Origin: Nitrosomonas cryotolerans ATCC 49181
GTDB lineage: Bacteria; Pseudomonadota; Gammaproteobacteria; Burkholderiales; Nitrosomonadaceae
Length of the DNA: 64,000 nt
Direction: 5' to 3'
Assembly (NCBI RefSeq): GCF_900143275.1
Contig: NZ_FSRO01000001.1
Location: forward strand, 1,240,001-1,304,000
The notes beneath the pieces are model-generated. The model made no database searches. It saw only the letters and a program-made list of their open reading frames with translations, and was not told the DNA's origin. Shown here in pieces: positions 40,724 through 49,358 of this stretch. Both the position numbers and the translations under genes were made by a program. Positions within the stretch are counted from its first letter, which is position 1. The number at the start of each line of letters is the position of its first letter.

Positions 40724-43069
40724 TTAAAATAGCTGGTCTTTTAAATCTTCTGTCACCCTGTTCGCATTATCAACGTAGATATCTGCTAAGGGTGGGAGCT
40801 GTTCATGAAAAAAATACTCGGTTAGTCTGCCTCCTTGTTCTCTTAAACCCGTGTCTGGATTGATTCTTGAGGTGACGATGCCTTCCGGAAGCGTATATTT
40901 AGCCATGGGAACGTTTTTTAATACTTTACCCATATAGTCCATCCAGATTGGTAGAGCGACACGACCGCCTGTTTCACTGCTACCTAATGACTTGGGATCA
41001 TCAAATCCTATCCAAGTGACGGTAACCAAATCTTTTTGGAAACCACAAAACCAGGCATCGAGAGAATTGCTTGTAGTACCCGTTTTTCCCGCGAGATCGG
41101 TGCGCCCCAGTTGTCTGGCATGGGCGGCAGTGCCTTGATTGATAACATCCTGCATCATGCTGGTCATGATGAATGCGTTGCGTGGATCTATAATTTGCTT
41201 AGCACCTTTTGAAGCAATTGCGGGTTGCATGCGTTCCAATATGTTGCCCTTGTCATCTTCTATTTGTTTTATGAAGTAAGGTGAAATACGGAAGCCTCCA
41301 TTTGCAAATACGGCATAGCCTGCCGCCATTTGCATTGGTGTAACAGATCCTGCACCGAGTGCCATTGGTAGATAGGGGAGATGTCGGTCCGCCTCGAAAC
41401 CAAAACGGGTGATATAGTCTTGCGCGTACTGAAGACCGATAGCCTGCAGAATGCGGATCGATGCGAGGTTTTTTGATTTTGCAAGTGCGACACGCATGCG
41501 TATTGGTCCGCTGTATTTACCATCAAAATTTCTTGGTTCCCACAGCTTGCCTCCCGTCTGAGCTGTATTAAAAGATAATGGTGCATCATTGATGATCGTT
41601 GCGGGAGTAAAGCCTTTCTCTAAAGAGGCCGAATAAATAAACGGTTTGAAACTGGAACCGGGTTGTCGCCATGCCTGTGTAACATGATTAAATTGATTCT
41701 GAGCAAAATCAAATCCGCCTATTAATGCGCGGACAGCGCCATCTTCTGGGTTAATAGAAACCAACGCGGCTTCTACTTCAGGAAGTTGTGCAACGTGCCA
41801 TACATGGTTATTATCTTTCCGTATTCGAATCAGGGCACCTGGACTGATATGCTTTTTACTGGCGCCTGTTTTATCAGTAATGAATTTTTGAACCAGCTTG
41901 AGACCGGCACCAGTAATCTGGATAATCTCCCCTCCTTTTCGGTATGCCTGGATTGCATTTGGTTTAGCAGCCAGGACTATGGCCGCGTAAATATCATCAC
42001 TATCATTTATATTCTCGAGTGCTTCTTCCAGCGTTTTTTCCTGATTGCTTCCATATTTAAATAAATCTATGAAAGCTTCGGGGCCACGATAGCCATGACG
42101 GATATCATAATCAATGACGTTCTTGCGTAGTGCCTGATATGCTGCATTCTGATCAGACTGTCTTATGGTTGTGTAGACCTTAAAACCTCTTGTATAAGTT
42201 TCTTCCTGAAAACGTTCATATACGACCTGACGCGCCATTTCAGCGACATAATCCGCATGCATTGCAAAGGTTCGTGCTTGTTTTTTGACAGGAACCGGTT
42301 GTTTTTCTAAGCTTGCTAATTCCTGACTGGTGATGTGATTGAGCTTATGCATACGGCGTAGCACATAAAGCTGCCTTGTTTTGGCACGTTTGGGATTGAT
42401 GACCGGGTTAAAGTGTGATGGTGCCTTAGGTAAGCCTGCAAGCATGGCGGCTTCGGCAAGATTGATATTCTTAAGTTGTTTGCCAAAATAGGCTTGAGTG
42501 GCTGCAGCAAAGCCATAACTCCGTTGTCCCAAATAAATCTGGTTAATGTAAAGCTCTAGAATTTTATCTTTACTTAGGTTGTGCTCAATTTTAAATGCCA
42601 GTAAGGCTTCACTGAATTTTCTTGTCAGCGTTTTTTCCCTTTTGAGGAAAAAATTTCGTGCCACCTGCATGGTGATGGTGCTGGCGCCCTGACGTACCCC
42701 TCCAGCAGAAAAATTAGAATAAATTGCGCGTAAGACGCCCATGTAATCAACGCCACCATGCTCATAAAATCGATCATCCTCGGCTGCTAAGATTGCCTGT
42801 TTAAGATATTCCGGGACTTCGTCAATTTTTACAACATTGCGGCGTTCCTCACCAAATTCGCCTATCAATAAGCCTTCTGCACTATATACGCGTAAGGGTA
42901 TTTTCGGTCTATAATCAGTCAATACCTCAAGGGATGGCAATGTTGGGGTAATAATAAGTGCAGCAAATCCAACTAAGAGCATACCGATCAGACCAAATGC
43001 GAAGAATGCTATGAAAGGGTAATACAACCAACGAATTAACATGAAAGTAAGCTTTATAAAATGGAACAA
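40724..43069 (-). CDS. mrcA: Penicillin-binding protein 1A
   Basis: The 781-residue bifunctional enzyme polymerises and cross-links peptidoglycan. An N-terminal membrane helix (about 18-42) is followed by a GT51 glycosyltransferase (AAEDDRFYEHGGVDYMGVLRA; ITMQVARNFFL) and a transpeptidase with SxxK (PGSSFKPF), SxN (AKSKNLAS) and KTG (LAGKTGTTS). An OB-type insert lies between. It diverges from pilM, the usual arrangement in proteobacteria. Confidence 0.95.
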   Translation of the reverse strand: MFHFIKLTFMLIRWLYYPFIAFFAFGLIGMLLVGFAALIITPTLPSLEVLTDYRPKIPLRVYSAEGLLIGEFGEERRNVVKIDEVPEYLKQAILAAEDDRFYEHGGVDYMGVLRAIYSNFSAGGVRQGASTITMQVARNFFLKREKTLTRKFSEALLAFKIEHNLSKDKILELYINQIYLGQRSYGFAAATQAYFGKQLKNINLAEAAMLAGLPKAPSHFNPVINPKRAKTRQLYVLRRMHKLNHITSQELASLEKQPVPVKKQARTFAMHADYVAEMARQVVYERFQEETYTRGFKVYTTIRQSDQNAAYQALRKNVIDYDIRHGYRGPEAFIDLFKYGSNQEKTLEEALENINDSDDIYAAIVLAAKPNAIQAYRKGGEIIQITGAGLKLVQKFITDKTGASKKHISPGALIRIRKDNNHVWHVAQLPEVEAALVSINPEDGAVRALIGGFDFAQNQFNHVTQAWRQPGSSFKPFIYSASLEKGFTPATIINDAPLSFNTAQTGGKLWEPRNFDGKYSGPIRMRVALAKSKNLASIRILQAIGLQYAQDYITRFGFEADRHLPYLPMALGAGSVTPMQMAAGYAVFANGGFRISPYFIKQIEDDKGNILERMQPAIASKGAKQIIDPRNAFIMTSMMQDVINQGTAAHARQLGRTDLAGKTGTTSNSLDAWFCGFQKDLVTVTWIGFDDPKSLGSSETGGRVALPIWMDYMGKVLKNVPMAKYTLPEGIVTSRINPDTGLREQGGRLTEYFFHEQLPPLADIYVDNANRVTEDLKDQLF

Positions 43070-43084
43070 AAAGTAAAAAATAAG

Positions 43085-43119
43085 AATATATATATATCTT
43101 TATAAGGGGTATATATATT
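43085..43119. repeat. AT-rich inverted repeat upstream of mrcA
   Basis: AATATATATA (43085-43094) is mirrored by TATATATATT (43110-43119) around a 15-base spacer, starting 16 bp before the mrcA ATG on the minus strand. It may belong to the mrcA promoter or leader. Confidence 0.4.
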
Positions 43120-43192
43120 GTTTTTCCATCAATAGTATTCTCTCAGAGTCTGCCAGAATTGACATGGGTTCTATAGGTTGTTTCGGCGATTT

Positions 43193-43222
43193 TTGACAAA
43201 AAAGAGACACATTTCATATATC
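43193..43222 (+). promoter_or_regulatory. Promoter of pilMNOPQ
   Basis: A perfect TTGACA (43193-43198) is followed after 18 bp by TATATC (43217-43222), a 4/6 -10 box, 51 bp before pilM. No competing rightward promoter of similar quality was seen in the divergent gap. Confidence 0.5.
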
Positions 43223-43273
43223 CTCGCTGCATTCAGCCGCTAAAAACTGACGTGTACCGTTACCAATAGATCA

Positions 43274-44377
43274 ATGTTCCAGGAAAATTTTAATATCAAT
43301 ATAGATTTCTTGAAAATGAAATCGCCACTATTAATCGGTGTCGATATCAGCTCATCGTCAGTAAAAATGGTTGAGCTTTCATTAGTAGATAAAGAGAAGG
43401 GTATTTATCGTATTGAGCGTTATGCAATTGAACCACTACCGGAAGGTACTATGCAAGATGGCGGTATTGTTAATCTGGAAGCGGTGAGTGAGAGTATGCG
43501 GCAGGGCTGGAAGCGTATGAATGCAAAGCTTAAGAATATTGCGCTAGCATTACCTTCGGCAGACGTTATTACCAAAAAAATTATTGTTCCTGCAGGGCAA
43601 AGGGAAGATGACCTGGCTTTCCAGGTTGAAAATGAAGCCGGTCAATATATTCCTTTTGCGCTGGAAGAAGTCAATCTGGATTTTCAAATAACCAAACATC
43701 TTGTTGATAGCCCTGACGAAATAGAAGTGTTGATCGCGGCTTCACGTAAGGATAAGGTAGAAGATCGTGTGGCCGCAGCATTGTCGGCAGGCCTTAAAGC
43801 AATGATCATGGATGTTGAGCCTTATGCTGCCCAGGCTGCTTTTGAATTAATTAAAAACCAGCTTCTTGATGATGGCAAGGATCAGGTCATTGCCTTGATC
43901 GATATAGGTGCAACCGTTATGAGCATTAATGTATTGCATAATGGTGAATTTGTTTATATGCGAGACCAGCCATTTGGTGGTAATCAGCTGACTCAAGAAA
44001 TTCGAAACCAATACAATCTTTCATTAGAAGAAGCGGAAATGGCGAAACGCAGCGGAAATTTGCCAGATAACTATCAGACAGATGTGCTGCAGCCATTTTG
44101 TGAAACGTTATCTGTTGAGGTTATGCGTGCCATTCAGTTTTTCTTTACTTCAACACAATATGGCGAGATCAACTATATTCTGATTGCGGGGGGGTGCGCT
44201 GTTATTCCAGGGCTAAAAGAAACCATTGCGACACGCACACAAGTCAGCACCCTGGTTGTAAATCCTTTTTCAAGTATGGAGTTATCGAATCATATTGTCC
44301 CAAAACAGCTCAACCTCGATGCCCCTTCTCTTTTAATCGCCTGCGGTTTGGCTATGCGTAGTTTTGATCCCGCATGA
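43274..44377 (+). CDS. pilM: Type IV pilus inner-membrane accessory protein PilM
   Basis: The 367-residue actin/FtsA-like protein binds nucleotide and the N-terminus of PilN in the cytoplasm. The phosphate-binding segment is LLIGVDISSSSVKMVEL (about 19-35), with IDIGATVMSINV and IAGGCAVIPGL later. An ATG at 43316 would remove 14 residues and match the family start better. It overlaps pilN by 4 bp. Confidence 0.93.
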   Translation: MFQENFNINIDFLKMKSPLLIGVDISSSSVKMVELSLVDKEKGIYRIERYAIEPLPEGTMQDGGIVNLEAVSESMRQGWKRMNAKLKNIALALPSADVITKKIIVPAGQREDDLAFQVENEAGQYIPFALEEVNLDFQITKHLVDSPDEIEVLIAASRKDKVEDRVAAALSAGLKAMIMDVEPYAAQAAFELIKNQLLDDGKDQVIALIDIGATVMSINVLHNGEFVYMRDQPFGGNQLTQEIRNQYNLSLEEAEMAKRSGNLPDNYQTDVLQPFCETLSVEVMRAIQFFFTSTQYGEINYILIAGGCAVIPGLKETIATRTQVSTLVVNPFSSMELSNHIVPKQLNLDAPSLLIACGLAMRSFDPA

Positions 44378-44970
44378 TACGTATTAACTTACTCCCTCAT
44401 CGTGAACTTAAACGTAAAATACGTCGGCAGCAAATTATCCTATTGGCCGGGATAACTGGTCTGTTAGGCATTGCGATTGTCTGGGGGGGGCATATTGTTA
44501 TCATGGATAAAATTGAGTATCAAAATAACCGTAATCAGTATATGAGTAACCAAATTGCGCTTTTGGACAAACAGATTGAGGAAATCAAGCAAATCAAATC
44601 AAAAACGCAAGTACTGTTAGTACGCAAGGGTATTGTTGAAACCTTACAAAGCAGTCGAGCTGAAGTGGTGCATTTATTAGACCAGTTAGCAAGATTGTTG
44701 CCGGATGGTGTTCATTTGCATAGCGTAAAGCAAGAGGGTCGTAACATTAATTTGGTAGGCTACGCACAATCTAATGCCTGGGTATCCAGGCTAATGCGTA
44801 ATCTTGAATCTTCTGAATGGCTTCAATCTCCATCGTTGATCGAAATTAAAGCGGTTACGGTCAATAACGCGCGTCTCAATGAATTTAATCTGAATATACA
44901 GTTGCTTCAGCCATCAAATGGGGATATTAAGAAATTTTCCGTCAATGATATTGAGAAATCTAAGGGTTAA
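44374..44970 (+). CDS. pilN: Type IV pilus assembly protein PilN
   Basis: The 198-residue bitopic membrane protein starts with the conserved INLLPHRELKRKIR segment that binds PilM, followed by a membrane helix (about 21-42) and a coiled coil with a periplasmic ferredoxin-like domain. It heterodimerises with PilO. It overlaps pilM by 4 bp. Confidence 0.92.
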   Translation: MIRINLLPHRELKRKIRRQQIILLAGITGLLGIAIVWGGHIVIMDKIEYQNNRNQYMSNQIALLDKQIEEIKQIKSKTQVLLVRKGIVETLQSSRAEVVHLLDQLARLLPDGVHLHSVKQEGRNINLVGYAQSNAWVSRLMRNLESSEWLQSPSLIEIKAVTVNNARLNEFNLNIQLLQPSNGDIKKFSVNDIEKSKG

Positions 44971-44976
44971 TTTGGC

Positions 44977-45591
44977 ATGAATTTGCTTGAGGAACTGCAA
45001 CTGCTTGACACGAATGACCCTGGAAGCTGGCCGAACATAGTCAAAGCTGCTGCACTGGCTATTTTAATGGTCACTATTATCGCGGCCGGATATTTCTTGG
45101 ATTGGCAGACACAATTAGAGGTTTTAGATAATACGCGAACAGAGGAAGCCGTGCTCAAGGAAACCTATCTGGCCAAAAAAAAAATTGCGGTTAATCTGGA
45201 TGTACTCAGGCAACAACTAGCGGAAATAGAACAGTCGCTGAGCACCTTGTTGAAGCAATTACCTGATAAATCCGAGATGGAAGCATTATTAGCCGATATT
45301 AATCAGGCGGGACTGGGTCGTGGCTTGCAGTTTGAACTATTTAAACCGGCGGCGAATGAGACGATCCATGATTTTTATGCCGAACTACCCGTCACCGTTC
45401 GTGTGGCAGGTAGCTATCATGCCATTGGTGCATTCGCCAGTGATGTGTCACAACTATCCCGTATTGTGACATTAAATGATATTCATATTTCTTCAGGTAA
45501 GGATGAAAATCTGGTGCTCAATGCGGTTGCGAAAACATTTCGCTATCTTGATAGTGAGGAAATGGCTAATCAGGACACAAGTGAGCCATGA
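44977..45591 (+). CDS. pilO: Type IV pilus assembly protein PilO
   Basis: The 204-residue membrane protein has a helix at about 24-42, a coiled coil and a periplasmic domain containing GRGLQFELFKPA and PVTVRVAGSYHAIGAFASDVSQLSRIVTL, typical of PilO. It links the inner-membrane platform with PilP. It overlaps pilP by 4 bp. Confidence 0.92.
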   Translation: MNLLEELQLLDTNDPGSWPNIVKAAALAILMVTIIAAGYFLDWQTQLEVLDNTRTEEAVLKETYLAKKKIAVNLDVLRQQLAEIEQSLSTLLKQLPDKSEMEALLADINQAGLGRGLQFELFKPAANETIHDFYAELPVTVRVAGSYHAIGAFASDVSQLSRIVTLNDIHISSGKDENLVLNAVAKTFRYLDSEEMANQDTSEP

Positions 45592-46124
45592 TGAAATCGC
45601 CTCATTTACTTTTGTTCCTGGTGTTATTCATCATTACTGCCTGTAGTGGAACGGATTACAGTGATCTGGATGAATTTATTCAGAATTCCGGAAAGGACCT
45701 GCGCGGGAAGGTTGACCCTCTGCCGGAGGTGAAGCCTTATCAATATTTTACCTATGAAGCTTTTGATATTCCGAATCCTTTTATGCCGCGTAAAAAAGAT
45801 CCGACACAACATGTTGATAGCGGGCTTCAGCCTGACTTAAAGCGTCGCAAGGAATTATTGGAAGATTTTCCCCTGGAAAATCTGAAAATGGTTGGCTCTT
45901 TACAGCAAGGTGAAGCCGTTTATGCCTTGATTAAGTCATCCGATGGCCCGTTACACCGAGTAAAAGTGGGTAATTATCTAGGTCAGAATTTCGGAAAAAT
46001 CAACCATATTTCAGAATATACAGTGACACTACGGGAAATCGTGCAAGAAGGTACTAATGAATGGACTGAGCGCATCAGTACGCTGATGCTGGAAGATCAG
46101 AGGCAGAAGAGTGGAGCCAATTAA
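45588..46124 (+). CDS. pilP: Type IV pilus lipoprotein PilP
   Basis: The 178-residue lipoprotein has a signal peptide ending in the lipobox ITAC (Cys at about 19). The C-terminal beta domain (LENLKMVGSLQQGEAVYALIKSSDGPLHRVKVGNYLGQNFGKI) docks on PilQ. It connects PilNO to the secretin. Confidence 0.92.
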   Translation: MMKSPHLLLFLVLFIITACSGTDYSDLDEFIQNSGKDLRGKVDPLPEVKPYQYFTYEAFDIPNPFMPRKKDPTQHVDSGLQPDLKRRKELLEDFPLENLKMVGSLQQGEAVYALIKSSDGPLHRVKVGNYLGQNFGKINHISEYTVTLREIVQEGTNEWTERISTLMLEDQRQKSGAN

Positions 46125-46128
46125 GTTG

Positions 46129-48219
46129 ATGAATAATATCCTATGGTTAGGGTTTGTATTTTTGTCCGTTACATTCATCCCGGTGACTTTTGCTGTATCC
46201 GAGCCGAAGATCGAAATAACACAAAATCGCATTAAGGCGATTGACGTTTCCAAGATTCAAAATGGGGCTGTTGTCGTGAAGTTAACTTTAGATCACGCTC
46301 TTGATTCCACTCCTCTGGGTATTTCTCTGAGTAATCCTATTCGAATTTATTTCGATTTTTTTAATATTTCCAATGGTTTGGATAAGAATAATCAAAAAGT
46401 GGATGAAGGTGATTTAGATAGTATTAATGTTGTACAAGTTGAGAATCGCACGCGTCTGGTGATGAATCTATCTAAGCCCATGAGTCATGAAACCTGGGTT
46501 GAAGGCGATACCTTTTTAATTAAACTGAATACCGTCACTGAAAGTAAGGCAGGCAGTTCGGCCGTATATTTTGCTCAAGATACGCCTGATCAGGAATTGA
46601 ACAGCTTGCAGGATATTGATTTTCGTCGGGGAATCAATGGAGAAGGGCGCATAGAAGTCGACCTGTTATACCCAGGCGCGGGTATAGATGTTCATCAACA
46701 AGGGGAAGATCTTGTGGTCGAGTTCGTGAAGACGCGTTTGCCCAGCAATCTGGCCAGGGGATTGGATGTCATCGATTTCGTAACACCGATACAAACCATT
46801 GAAATGTTTACCCAGGGGGATAATGTCCGTATGGTCGTTAAATCCAGAGGACGGTGGGAGCATTCGGCCAGACAAACGGATACACAATTTATTTTAGAGG
46901 TGAGGCCGCTGGTGGAGATTGAGGATGAACTGGCCAGCAGACGGTTAGCGAATGGAGGCTATACTGGCGAGAAACTGTCTTTGAATTTTCAGAACGTGGA
47001 GATCCGGGCGGTATTGCAGGTCATTGCTGATTTTACCAATCTGAATGTTATTGCCAGTGATACGGTAGGTGGTAATCTCACATTACGTTTAAAAGATGTG
47101 CCTTGGGACCAGGCACTGGATATCATACTTCAGGCCACGGCGCTGGATAAGCGTAAAACAGGTAATGTTATTTTTGTTGCCCCGCGTAAGGAAATGGCTG
47201 ACAGAGAATTGCTGGAACTGGAATCCCGTTTACAAAAAGCCGAGATGGAGCAGCTCCGTACAGAAACGTTTCAATTGATCCATCGTCGGGTAAATTCCAT
47301 CTCGTTTGAAGGAATGATGAGTAAGCGTGGCAGTGTTAATGTGGATGAAATCAGTAATACGCTGACGGCTACAGATATTCCTGATAAATTGAATGAAATC
47401 AAGCGCCGTATTAAGAGGCTGGATGTTTTTGAAAGGCAGGTTATGATCGAAGCGCGCATTGTTGAAGCAACGGACACCTTTAGTCGCAACCTGGGTGCCC
47501 GCTTTGGTCTTCAGAATGCCACCCGGATGGGCAGCCGTAATCTCGGCATATCCGGCAATCTATCCAGCTCGAGTGGACTGGCTGCAGGTAGAGCGCCTAG
47601 CGGGAGTGATAACCTGAATGTCAATTTGCCTGCGGCGGGTATTGGCGCTCTTGGTGGTCCGGTTGCACTGGGTCTGAGCTTGATGAAAATTAATGATGGG
47701 ACTTTGATTAATCTAGAGTTATCGGCACTGGAATCTGATAAAAAGGGGAGGATTATTGCCAGTCCGCGGGTTGTGACGGCGCATGGAGTGGAGGCAGTTA
47801 TTGAACAGGGTGACCGGGTTCCCTTTCAACAGGCGACGAGCAGTGGTGCGACCAGTGTTGTGTTTAGAGATGCAACCCTGAGTTTGAAAGTGAAGCCATT
47901 GATTACGCATGATAATCAGATAGACATGGAACTCAATATAAATCAGGATAAAATCGGCGAGAGCGTTAATCAGTTCTTGCCGCCTTCTATCAGTACGAAG
48001 CAGGTAACTACCAAGGTTCTGGTAGAAAATGGAGGAACCGTGGTGATTGGGGGTATTTTCGAACAAACAGAAAACCAGATCGTTAATAAGCTGCCTTTAT
48101 TGGGTGATATACCGATACTGGGACATCTTTTCCGCAACACTTCAAAGCAGGATGATAAACGGGAATTATTGATCTTTATTACGCCCCGTATATTGAAGGA
48201 GAGCCTTAACCTGCGCTAG
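46129..48219 (+). CDS. pilQ: Type IV pilus secretin PilQ
   Basis: The 696-residue outer-membrane channel has a signal peptide, two AMIN domains (peptidoglycan binding), a secretin N0/STN domain (LSLNFQNVEIRAVLQVIADFTNLNVIASD), an N1 domain and the secretin core ending in VNKLPLLGDIPILGHLFRNTS. The ATG at 46129 gives a normal signal peptide (MNNILWLGFVFLSVTF); an upstream GTG at 46111 overlaps pilP. Last gene of pilMNOPQ. Confidence 0.95.
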   Translation: MNNILWLGFVFLSVTFIPVTFAVSEPKIEITQNRIKAIDVSKIQNGAVVVKLTLDHALDSTPLGISLSNPIRIYFDFFNISNGLDKNNQKVDEGDLDSINVVQVENRTRLVMNLSKPMSHETWVEGDTFLIKLNTVTESKAGSSAVYFAQDTPDQELNSLQDIDFRRGINGEGRIEVDLLYPGAGIDVHQQGEDLVVEFVKTRLPSNLARGLDVIDFVTPIQTIEMFTQGDNVRMVVKSRGRWEHSARQTDTQFILEVRPLVEIEDELASRRLANGGYTGEKLSLNFQNVEIRAVLQVIADFTNLNVIASDTVGGNLTLRLKDVPWDQALDIILQATALDKRKTGNVIFVAPRKEMADRELLELESRLQKAEMEQLRTETFQLIHRRVNSISFEGMMSKRGSVNVDEISNTLTATDIPDKLNEIKRRIKRLDVFERQVMIEARIVEATDTFSRNLGARFGLQNATRMGSRNLGISGNLSSSSGLAAGRAPSGSDNLNVNLPAAGIGALGGPVALGLSLMKINDGTLINLELSALESDKKGRIIASPRVVTAHGVEAVIEQGDRVPFQQATSSGATSVVFRDATLSLKVKPLITHDNQIDMELNINQDKIGESVNQFLPPSISTKQVTTKVLVENGGTVVIGGIFEQTENQIVNKLPLLGDIPILGHLFRNTSKQDDKRELLIFITPRILKESLNLR

Positions 48220-48226
48220 AGCTATT

Positions 48227-48691
48227 TTAGCGGCCTTCTTGAAATCCTGTCTGCCGCCAGGCTTCATAAGCGATGACAGCCACTGCATTGGATAAATTGA
48301 GACTGCGGCTGGTCGGTATCATGGGTATGCGAATACGATGCTGTTCAGGGAGGCTTTCCAGTATTTCTTTCGGTAAACCACAACTCTCTGCGCCAAACAA
48401 AAAAGCATCACCACGGGTATAAGTAATTTGGTCATGGCGTTGTGTTCCCTTGGTGGAGATAGCAAAAATACGGTGTCCGTGTAGATTCCTGACGCAATCC
48501 TGCCAATTTTCATGTAGGCGCATGTTTGCAAATTCGTGATAATCCAATCCCGCTCGTAATAACTGTTTGTCCTTTAGAACGAAGCCCAGTGGCCTGACAA
48601 GGTGCAGTTTTATACCGGTATTGGCACATAGGCGAATAATATTGCCTGTATTGGGGGGTATTTCAGGTTGAAAAAGAATAATGTTGAACAT
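48227..48691 (-). CDS. trmL: tRNA (cytidine(34)-2'-O)-methyltransferase
   Basis: The 154-residue SPOUT-class enzyme methylates the wobble base of tRNA-Leu using S-adenosylmethionine. IILFQPEIPPNTGNIIRLCANTG, FLFGAESCGLP and the knot segment IPMIPTSRSLNLSNAVAVIAYEAWRQ are present. It converges with pilQ (7 bp apart). Confidence 0.93.
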   Translation of the reverse strand: MFNIILFQPEIPPNTGNIIRLCANTGIKLHLVRPLGFVLKDKQLLRAGLDYHEFANMRLHENWQDCVRNLHGHRIFAISTKGTQRHDQITYTRGDAFLFGAESCGLPKEILESLPEQHRIRIPMIPTSRSLNLSNAVAVIAYEAWRQTGFQEGR

Positions 48692-48818
48692 AAACAGAAC
48701 GTATGGTTAAAACCGCGTGAATCAACGCGTTTGAAAGTTGTGTGAAGGGATCATTATCAAATAGCGCGTAAAACTTCGTCCTTCAGGGCGGAGATATAAG
48801 CGCACAGGCGAAACCTGT

Positions 48819-49328
48819 TTAATACGGTCTTTGCTGTTGTTCAATATATTGCTGAGGCCTTTGCAAAACCCCTACAGTTGAAAAATTAATCTTTTATAAT
48901 CAATAGTCAAAAACTTATGGTGAGGGCTTTTGCAAAGGTCTCTGCTTAATAATCGAGAGTGGTGCTCCACCACAACTACCCGCAAAATAGCTTGGACTCC
49001 AAAGCATATTACCCCAAAGCTTATTTTTAATTTCGGGATAATTCTTTTTGCGAATAAGTCGGCTTGAAACGCCTTTCAAACTATTTACCAAGTTAGAAAT
49101 AGCAATTTTTGGTGGATAGTTAACTAAAAGGTGAATATGATCATGCTCACCGTTAAATTCCACCAATTCTGCTTCAAAATCCAAACACACGTTTTTAAAT
49201 ATTTCTTCCAAATCAATTAATACCCTTCCGGAGAAAACATCTCTACGGTATTTTGTTACAAAGACCAAATGAACATGAAGATTAAAAACTCAATGTCTTC
49301 CTGTTGTTATATCGTTATTAACTTGCAT
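48819..49328 (-). pseudogene. tnpA: Broken Y1 transposase TnpA (IS200/IS605)
   Basis: The HUH single-strand transposase is recognisable by HLVFVTKYRRDVF, the EHDHIHLLV HUH motif and LWSPSYFAGSCGGAPLSIIKQ. It is disabled in three places. First, from the ATG at 49328 codon 13 is TGA (49290-49292), in a GRH-x-VFNLHVHLVF context where relatives, as I recall, carry Cys. Second, the 89-bp MITE (48855-48943) splits the gene right before the QYIE motif that carries the catalytic Tyr. Third, beyond the MITE an extra A breaks what otherwise reads YIEQQQRPY and stop; this point is less sure, since the unbroken frame continues. Removing the MITE and one target copy restores KQYIE. Confidence 0.85.
48855..48943 (+). 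mobile_element. 89-bp MITE-like repeat, copy 3, inside tnpA
   Basis: Ends are GAGGCCTTTGCAAAACCCC (left) and GGGCTTTTGCAAAGGTCTC (right). TGCT flanks both sides (48851-48854, 48944-48947), a target duplication of at least 4 bp. Removing the element plus one TGCT rejoins the interrupted tnpA reading frame exactly (KQ|YIE), which proves the insertion. Confidence 0.9.
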
Positions 49329-49358
49329 AGACCAATTCCTTTTTGTATAATTATAACC

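Noticed and set aside
48555-48820. CRISPR-like or tRNA sequence near the IS left end
   Set aside because: Only the IS605 left-end hairpin is present; no repeats or cloverleaf.
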